Assembly: GCA_913019905.1 (NCBI GenBank)
Contig: CAJVZD010000004.1
Coordinates: 124,001 to 188,000 of the forward strand
Direction of reading: 5' to 3'
Origin: an uncultured Cellvibrionales bacterium
GTDB lineage: Bacteria; Pseudomonadota; Gammaproteobacteria; Pseudomonadales; Dasaniaceae
DNA length: 64,000 bases
The translations under genes and the position numbers were made by a program. Positions 59,006 through 64,000 of this stretch are shown here, piece by piece; the first letter of the stretch is position 1; each line of letters opens with the position of its first letter. A model generated the notes under the pieces. It had not been told where the DNA came from and did not search any database. It saw only the letters and a program-made list of their open reading frames with translations.

Positions 59006-59521
59006 ATGAAAATACCGTATATATTGAAATCATTTGCGCTCTTAATCCTAGTGGCCGGATTAGCTACGCCTCATTTTATTCATGCCGAAGTGTACAAATC
59101 TGTCGACAAGAAAGGCCGTGTTATCTATACCGACAAACCGACACCTAATTCAGAAAAAGTAGAAATAAAAGAAGCCAACACAATTAAATCCGCAACCGTA
59201 CCAGATATCAATGATGAAGAGCCCCCCATCACTCTCTTCGAATATCAGCAGCTCGCCATTACTCACCCCGCCAATAAAGACATCATTCCCAATGGCCTCG
59301 TGCCTTTTGACATCTCCTTAAATCTACGCCCGAAACTCCAACCTGAACACCAATTACAACTTCTTATTGATGGCCAGTTGCACTCAACCAGCCTAAACAA
59401 TACGTTTCGAGTCAACAGCATTAATCGCGGCCAGCACAAACTACAAGTCTATATTCTAGATGCATCGGGCAACCGCTTAAAACAGTCTGAAGTCATCGAG
59501 GTTTTTGCTTATCGCCCATAA
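59006..59521 (+). CDS. DUF4124 periplasmic protein with Ig-like C-terminus
   Basis: A 171-residue exported protein: signal peptide (about residues 1-27, cleavage near IHA), DUF4124 domain (VYKSVDKKGRVIYTDKPTP), then a beta-rich, Ig-like segment (LAITHPANKDIIPNGLVPFD, LQLLIDGQL, GQHKLQVYILDASGN). A similar gene lies between glnA and ntrB in P. aeruginosa. ATG 59006 with AGGAGAG upstream is preferred over ATG 58979. Function unknown. Confidence 0.85.
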   Translation: MKIPYILKSFALLILVAGLATPHFIHAEVYKSVDKKGRVIYTDKPTPNSEKVEIKEANTIKSATVPDINDEEPPITLFEYQQLAITHPANKDIIPNGLVPFDISLNLRPKLQPEHQLQLLIDGQLHSTSLNNTFRVNSINRGQHKLQVYILDASGNRLKQSEVIEVFAYRP

Positions 59522-59629
59522 ATTTCAATCACTCGAAACACCGTCTACCCGTTCTTGAGCGTCACCTCCACACGATACAAAAAAACATAGGTCACCATGC
59601 ACCTTTGTATATCTGGGCGACAGCCACAA

Positions 59630-59646
59630 TGCACCCATATGGTGCA
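59630..59646 (+). promoter_or_regulatory. Perfect NtrC-binding site upstream of ntrBC
   Basis: TGCACC-CATAT-GGTGCA is a perfect dyad matching the NtrC consensus. It lies about 160 bases before the predicted sigma-54 start of ntrBC and directly upstream of a sigma-70 -10-like TATACT (59655-59660), so bound NtrC could both activate the former and block the latter (inference). A weaker TGCACC half-site is at 59598-59603. Confidence 0.82.
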
Positions 59647-59772
59647 ATCTATCGTATACTGTAAAGAGAGCTTCGCAGTTAGTTAAGGACACCGTTTTAC
59701 TAAGCTATCGGAAAGCCAGCCTGTATCGAATAATTCATGGGTTTTGGCTTATTTTCATTCCTCATAACATCA

Positions 59773-59788
59773 TGGTTTGGTTTTTGCA
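59773..59788 (+). promoter_or_regulatory. Sigma-54 promoter of ntrBC
   Basis: TGGTTTGGTTTTTGCA has GG (59774-59775) and GC (59786-59787) exactly ten bases apart and a perfect TTGCA -12 element. Transcription would start near 59798, about 30 bases before the ntrB ATG. Confidence 0.72.
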
Positions 59789-59811
59789 TTGACCAAGCCG
59801 TTATGCAAAAA
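59781..59811. other. Perfect 9-bp inverted repeat over the ntrBC promoter
   Basis: TTTTTGCAT (59781-59789) and ATGCAAAAA (59803-59811) are perfect complements with a 13-base loop. The left arm includes the sigma-54 -12 element, so the hairpin could only form in longer transcripts from upstream promoters. It lies 17 bases before the ntrB start. Confidence 0.7.
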
Positions 59812-59828
59812 AAAAGCCCTTAAGCAAA

Positions 59829-60932
59829 ATGAATACGAAATCCGAAAACCTATACACCGACATATTGGACAACCTAAAAACAGCCATCCTGCTTTTGGAT
59901 CCTGACTTGTCTATCACCTATCTCAATTCGTCAGCCGAAGTGCTGATGGAAACGAGTGGCCGCAGAGTATTAGGTGAAAAAATAACATCGCTATTTACTG
60001 AAAATTCTGACGAAAAAAATCGCCTAATGGACACTGTAAAGGAACTGAGCGCCTTTACAAAACGCGAAGCACATCTAACCCTGCCAAGCCACCAAACGAT
60101 TATCGTCGACTGCGCGGTGACCCCTATTATTAGGGGAGACAAGACGATTTCTTTCATCATGGAACTCCAACCCTTGGACCGGCTCATTCGCATTAGTCGC
60201 GAGGAAGGAATTTTGTCCTCACAGCAACACGCGCAAGCGCTCATTAGGGGCTTGGCGCATGAAATCAAGAATCCTCTGGGGGGCTTGAGAGGTGCTGCAC
60301 AACTACTTGCCCGAGAGCTTCCTACTCCATCGCTCAATGAGTATACCGACATTATTATTGAGGAGGCCGACCGGCTGAGCAATTTGCTGGACCGCATGCT
60401 CGGCTCAAACAGTCTACTGGACATGCAAACCGTAAACGTTCACGAAGTATTGGAAAGAGTAAGAAGTTTAATTAATGCTGAGACCAATGGCAGTATCAAG
60501 ATAACAATGGATTATGACCCAAGCATTCCGGAACTCTATGCCGACAGGGAGCGATTAATCCAGGCGACCTTAAATATCGCCCGAAATGCCATGCAATCGT
60601 TGCATAGAAGTAAGGAAACAGAAACGCCAACAATTACTCTGAAAACGAGAGCGCGACGTCAATTTACGATCGGTAATAAACGCCATAAATTAGTGTGCCA
60701 TGTCGCCATTAGCGATAATGGTCCGGGAATCCCCAAGGAATTAATCGACACAATCTTCCTACCCATGATCAGTGGTCGTGCAGACGGAACAGGATTAGGC
60801 CTATCGATATCCCAATCGATGATAAATCACCACCAAGGGCTAATTGAATGTACCAGCGAATCGGGACGTACGACTTTCGATTTGTTTATTCCGCTTCAAA
60901 AAGCGGTAGATTCGACTATGGAGAAGAATTAA
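59829..60932 (+). CDS. glnL: Nitrogen regulation sensor kinase/phosphatase NtrB
   Basis: Cytosolic histidine kinase, controlled by PII, that phosphorylates NtrC in nitrogen limitation. The 367-residue protein has a PAS domain (1-120), phospho-acceptor His144 in GLAHEIKNPLGGLRGA, the N-box NIARNAMQSL, G1 DNGPGIP and G2 GTGLGLSIS. No transmembrane segment. It lacks a clear ribosome-binding site. Its stop overlaps the ntrC ATG by one base (TAATG). Confidence 0.95.
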   Translation: MNTKSENLYTDILDNLKTAILLLDPDLSITYLNSSAEVLMETSGRRVLGEKITSLFTENSDEKNRLMDTVKELSAFTKREAHLTLPSHQTIIVDCAVTPIIRGDKTISFIMELQPLDRLIRISREEGILSSQQHAQALIRGLAHEIKNPLGGLRGAAQLLARELPTPSLNEYTDIIIEEADRLSNLLDRMLGSNSLLDMQTVNVHEVLERVRSLINAETNGSIKITMDYDPSIPELYADRERLIQATLNIARNAMQSLHRSKETETPTITLKTRARRQFTIGNKRHKLVCHVAISDNGPGIPKELIDTIFLPMISGRADGTGLGLSISQSMINHHQGLIECTSESGRTTFDLFIPLQKAVDSTMEKN

Positions 60933-62368
60933 TGAGCCAGCAACATACCGTATGGGTAGTCGATGACGACAGGTCTATACGCTGGGTTTTGGAAAAAGCG
61001 CTGAATCAAGCAAATATCAAAGCACGCACCTTCGACAATGGAGAATCGCTCCTGGAGGCGCTGAAAACCACCACTCCCGATTCCATTATTAGTGACATCC
61101 GTATGCCAGGCATCGACGGCTTCGAGCTACTGTCTAAAATAGGTGAATCGTATCCCGAGCTGCCCGTTATCATAACGACCGCTCATTCAGACTTAGATAG
61201 TGCCGTTGCCTCTTATCAAGGGGGTGCCTTTGAATACCTGCCCAAGCCATTTGATATTGATGAGGCGGTGGCCGTAACCAAGCGAGCACTATTACATGCC
61301 GATCAAAATCGACGACCCAGTGTAAACAATACCAAAGAAGACGCCAGCTCGACAGAAATCATCGGCGAAGCACCGGCGATGCAGGAGGTATTTAGAGCCA
61401 TTGGCAGATTGTCTCATTCAAACATAACCGTTTTGATAAATGGAGAATCTGGCACAGGTAAAGAGTTAGTTGCACTGGCACTTCATCGTCATAGCCCCAG
61501 AAGCAAAGAGCAATTCATCGCACTAAATATGGCCGCTATACCAAAAGAGCTGATGGAATCCGAGTTATTTGGCCACGAGAAAGGCGCTTTTACCGGCGCC
61601 ACCTCACTGCGGGAAGGGCGTTTCGAACAAGCCAATAACGGCACACTGTTTCTCGACGAGATCGGAGATATGCCAGCAGAAACACAAACACGCTTGCTCA
61701 GAGTATTGGCTGACGGGGAATTCTACCGAGTGGGCGGTCATACCCCTGTAAAAGTTAACGTGAGAATCATTGCAGCGACACACCAAAACCTCGAGCAGCT
61801 AGTCACGGAAAACCGCTTTCGCGAAGACCTTTTTCATCGACTAAACGTAATCCGCATTCATATCCCAAGCCTACGGAATCGAAGGGAAGACATCCCTAAA
61901 TTAATGCAGTACTTTTTCAAAAAATCCGGCGATGAACTCGATAGTGAAACGAAGATATTGACGAAAGAAACTGAAAATTATCTGTGCACTTTAGATTGGC
62001 CGGGTAATGTAAGGCAGTTGGAGAACACCTGTCGCTGGCTGACCGTCATGGCTGCCGGCCGTGAAATTCATATGAATGACCTTCCGCCTGAATTGGTCAA
62101 CAGGCCTACTGATGAAAATAGCCAATTACCAACAGACGGCAACTGGCAAAACGATTTGAAACGCTGGACAGAACAAGAGCTGGCGTTAGGCAGGACAAAT
62201 ATACTGGATACCGCCGTTCCCGTGTTCGAAACTATTATGATTGAATCGGCACTTAAACACACAAATGGCCGCAAACGAGACGCCGCGCTATTACTTGGCT
62301 GGGGAAGAAACACGCTAACGCGAAAGATAAACGAACTAAAACTCAACAATACGGAAGATGAAAGTTGA
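60932..62368 (+). CDS. glnG: Nitrogen regulation response regulator NtrC
   Basis: Sigma-54 enhancer-binding activator. The 478-residue protein has a receiver domain (VVDDDRSIRW, phosphorylated Asp55 in SDIRMPG), a AAA+ domain (Walker A GESGTGKE from residue 171, GAFTGA from residue 218, LFLDEIGDMP) and a Fis-type helix-turn-helix (RDAALLLGWGRNTLTRKI). The ATG at 60932 overlaps the ntrB stop; a frame reading 28 codons further upstream lies inside ntrB and is rejected. It is predicted to act on the sites at 56998 and 59630. Confidence 0.97.
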   Translation: MSQQHTVWVVDDDRSIRWVLEKALNQANIKARTFDNGESLLEALKTTTPDSIISDIRMPGIDGFELLSKIGESYPELPVIITTAHSDLDSAVASYQGGAFEYLPKPFDIDEAVAVTKRALLHADQNRRPSVNNTKEDASSTEIIGEAPAMQEVFRAIGRLSHSNITVLINGESGTGKELVALALHRHSPRSKEQFIALNMAAIPKELMESELFGHEKGAFTGATSLREGRFEQANNGTLFLDEIGDMPAETQTRLLRVLADGEFYRVGGHTPVKVNVRIIAATHQNLEQLVTENRFREDLFHRLNVIRIHIPSLRNRREDIPKLMQYFFKKSGDELDSETKILTKETENYLCTLDWPGNVRQLENTCRWLTVMAAGREIHMNDLPPELVNRPTDENSQLPTDGNWQNDLKRWTEQELALGRTNILDTAVPVFETIMIESALKHTNGRKRDAALLLGWGRNTLTRKINELKLNNTEDES

Positions 62369-62443
62369 GCTGAATTGAGTCGAAAATAAAATAAGAACAT
62401 CACACGTTCGTTTATTTCGAAAAAAAGTAAATTTCACCGCTAC

Positions 62444-63286
62444 CTAGGGAGTATTTCGCACAAACACATCGTGGCTAAATCGTACCCACTCATCAGCAGC
62501 GGCAGGGTCGCTGAAACGAAAGTCAATATGAACAACGCCGGCACGTTGCAATGTGCCGGACGTGAAACTAAATAAAGTCACAGGGTCATCCACGTCACCG
62601 TCACCGTCTGAATCGTCTAAAACTTGAATGAACTCAGAAAGTATGACACCGCCGCCGATCGTCGCGGTATCCGTTGCCTGGTTTGTCAGCCAACCATAAT
62701 CAGCATGTCGGTACAGTTGGCTAGCACGGACGCAAAAACTCACCGCTTGTGTTATTATGTAAAATCGCGATGTAGGTGACTCGTTATTAAATTGGTGCCC
62801 TGGCGCAATAAAGTTTTTAAAATTCACTTGGCGCTGGGAAGCGGCAACGGAATCAACCCCGTTAAGATCGACAACCGCCTGGCGAGCAGTATTGTAAACA
62901 TCCTGGTTTTCGACTGTGTATATTGCAATCCTACGGTTTGATACTGCGCCCACCGGATAGACAAAATCAACCGCTTGAAGACTGCCATTCTGACTATCTG
63001 CGACGCTACCCAAATACGTTGACGCCGCTTCGATCGGCGAAAACTCAATGCAGTCACCGCTGACCCTTATACTCCCCGGCAGAGCATTTCGCAACTCGCG
63101 GCTAACTCTCTCAATAGCGAATCGCCCTTGTTGCTGCAAATTATCTCTTCTGGCGGAGTCTACGTACACACCCACTCCCTGCCGAATAAACTGAGTTGTC
63201 GAAATAGCGACTATTCCCAGTAACACGATGACCGCCACTAACTCAATGAGCGAAAACCCCGCGCTGCGCTTTACCGGGAGGAACAC
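62444..63286 (-). CDS. mshO: MSHA-type minor pseudopilin MshO
   Basis: A 280-residue prepilin with the cleavage/methylation motif AGFSLIELVAVIVLLGI (glycine at -1, Glu at +5), then QFIRQGVGVYVDSARRDN and FAIERVSRELRNALPGSIRV, which match MshO of MSHA pili. The GTG start overlaps the mshD stop by one base (TAGTG). It is the last pilus gene before the convergent ntrC, so the usual downstream mshP and mshQ are missing here. Confidence 0.82.
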   Translation of the reverse strand: MFLPVKRSAGFSLIELVAVIVLLGIVAISTTQFIRQGVGVYVDSARRDNLQQQGRFAIERVSRELRNALPGSIRVSGDCIEFSPIEAASTYLGSVADSQNGSLQAVDFVYPVGAVSNRRIAIYTVENQDVYNTARQAVVDLNGVDSVAASQRQVNFKNFIAPGHQFNNESPTSRFYIITQAVSFCVRASQLYRHADYGWLTNQATDTATIGGGVILSEFIQVLDDSDGDGDVDDPVTLFSFTSGTLQRAGVVHIDFRFSDPAAADEWVRFSHDVFVRNTP

Positions 63287-63888
63287 TAATAATTCCCCTT
63301 GTAAGCTGTAAACGTGATCGCCGTTCCCAGACCACCGACTTGAGGCGCGAATAATTCAACAGTTATAAGTTTGGCGTCAAGCTCATCAACGCCAGCCTCG
63401 TTAATAACACCATCATAATCATCGTCATACCCAACACAGATGCGCATTCTAAAATTCTCGAAACCCTGCGGACTAACACCCTCCGGAGAGACGAGAGGCC
63501 AACCCGTTTTCCCTGCTTCATCACCACAATACAGATGATAGTCATCGACATCATTAAAGCTTATTCGCGTTTCCGTCCCGTCAATACCAAGACCACCGCT
63601 CGCCGTACAGGGCGTCGTCGCCGGTGCGCAAGCAGGTACGCCGCCAACAGGGGTGGATTCATCAAAATTCTTTGCCAGAATTTCTTCCATCAAGGATTGA
63701 CCAAATTCAGCCGCTCTGATTTGTAAAAGCGGCTCGACGCTACGCCCAGGGTTCGAAAAGAATACGGTACTCATATAGGTTAAAGCGATAGCCATCACCA
63801 CAATGCCGACGACTAATTCGACAAGAGAAAAACCACCCTGTATTGTTGACTTTTTACACAACGAAGCAATAGACACTTCACATGACAT
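63286..63888 (-). CDS. mshD: MSHA-type minor pseudopilin MshD
   Basis: A 200-residue prepilin with GGFSLVELVVGIVVMAIALT at the N-terminus after a 20-residue leader, followed by RSVEPLLQIRAAEFGQSLME and EEILAKNFDESTP, close to MshD. Several cysteines (ACAPATTPC, YCGDE, RICVGYDDDYDG) could form disulfides. It lies one base after the preceding gene and is coupled to mshO. Confidence 0.82.
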   Translation of the reverse strand: MSCEVSIASLCKKSTIQGGFSLVELVVGIVVMAIALTYMSTVFFSNPGRSVEPLLQIRAAEFGQSLMEEILAKNFDESTPVGGVPACAPATTPCTASGGLGIDGTETRISFNDVDDYHLYCGDEAGKTGWPLVSPEGVSPQGFENFRMRICVGYDDDYDGVINEAGVDELDAKLITVELFAPQVGGLGTAITFTAYKGNY

Positions 63889-63889
63889 G

Positions 63890-64000
63890 TTAAAGAGCCT
63901 TTATAAAACCGGTAGAATAGACTTGGAGCTGAATGCCGGAAGGATTCAATGTAATAATATAAGGGTCGGTCAAAATATCGATATTGCAGCTGGTAGAATA
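63890..64000 (-). CDS. mshC: MshC-like pseudopilin, C-terminal part (truncated by window edge)
   Basis: The minus strand is open from the window edge to a TAA at 63890-63892, encoding 36 residues: YSTSCNIDILTDPYI, then ITLNPSGIQLQVYSTGFIKAL. The PSG-plus-strand pattern resembles the C-terminus of GspH/FimT-type pseudopilins, and the order before mshD supports MshC. Its start lies beyond the window. Confidence 0.6.
   Translation of the reverse strand, partial: YSTSCNIDILTDPYIITLNPSGIQLQVYSTGFIKAL

Noticed and set aside
59918-60424. Antisense open frame over ntrB
   Set aside because: Mirrors the codon pattern of ntrB; Ser/Arg-rich translation without homology.
60848-60931. Longer ntrC start inside ntrB
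   Set aside because: The receiver domain begins right after the ATG at 60932 and the TAATG junction is typical; the extension is not homologous.

Overview
The window is a contiguous piece of a gammaproteobacterial chromosome of moderate GC. Its gene order repeatedly matches the Pseudomonas aeruginosa chromosome: nnr-tsaE-amiB-mutL-miaA-hfq-hflX-hflK-hflC-hisZ-purA; queG-orn-rsgA; rhdA-psd; fimX-serB-parC; trpC-vfr-osmC; glnA-DUF4124-ntrB-ntrC. Those blocks lie apart in Pseudomonas and are joined here. A Pseudomonas-like relative, perhaps a marine cellvibrionad or spongiibacterial lineage, is the best guess (inference). No IS element, prophage, CRISPR array, rRNA or tRNA gene was recognised.

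Layout. 0-15 kb (minus strand): purine and histidine genes, the HflKC membrane complex, HflX, Hfq, MiaA, a membrane protein with an NMT1/THI5-like sensor and a degenerate GGDEF domain, MutL, AmiB, TsaE and Nnr. 15-23 kb: queG, orn, rsgA, an HDOD-GAF protein, a RhdA-type sulfurtransferase, psd and a TSUP permease. 23-28 kb (minus): a TPP-riboswitch-controlled operon for probable thiamine uptake and salvage (TonB receptor, YkoF-like protein, PnuT-like permease, ThiK-like kinase, VanZ fusion). 28-34 kb: osmC, vfr, and trpEGDC with a leader peptide containing two Trp codons. 34-37 kb: the EF-P beta-lysylation module epmA-efp/epmB.

37-47 kb: a PilZ-like protein, a FimX-like protein with degenerate GGDEF and EAL domains, serB, an AhpA/YtjB-like protein and parC. 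47-57 kb: small zinc-ribbon and SlyD-like proteins, a secreted protein made of nine 11-residue repeats, dtd, pip, typA, an NSS transporter, a CinA-type protein and thiI. 57-62 kb: a nitrogen-control block (glnA, DUF4124, ntrBC) with visible sigma-54 promoters and NtrC sites before both glnA and ntrB. 62-64 kb (minus): the end of an MSHA-type pilus operon (mshC partial, mshD, mshO).

Three themes run across the window. Thiamine recurs: TPP riboswitch operon, thiI and an NMT1/THI5-like sensor. Cyclic-nucleotide signalling recurs, mostly with degenerate catalytic motifs. Third, spacers and one coding region carry perfect or near-perfect tandem duplications of 12-20 bp, an unusual local habit of this genome.
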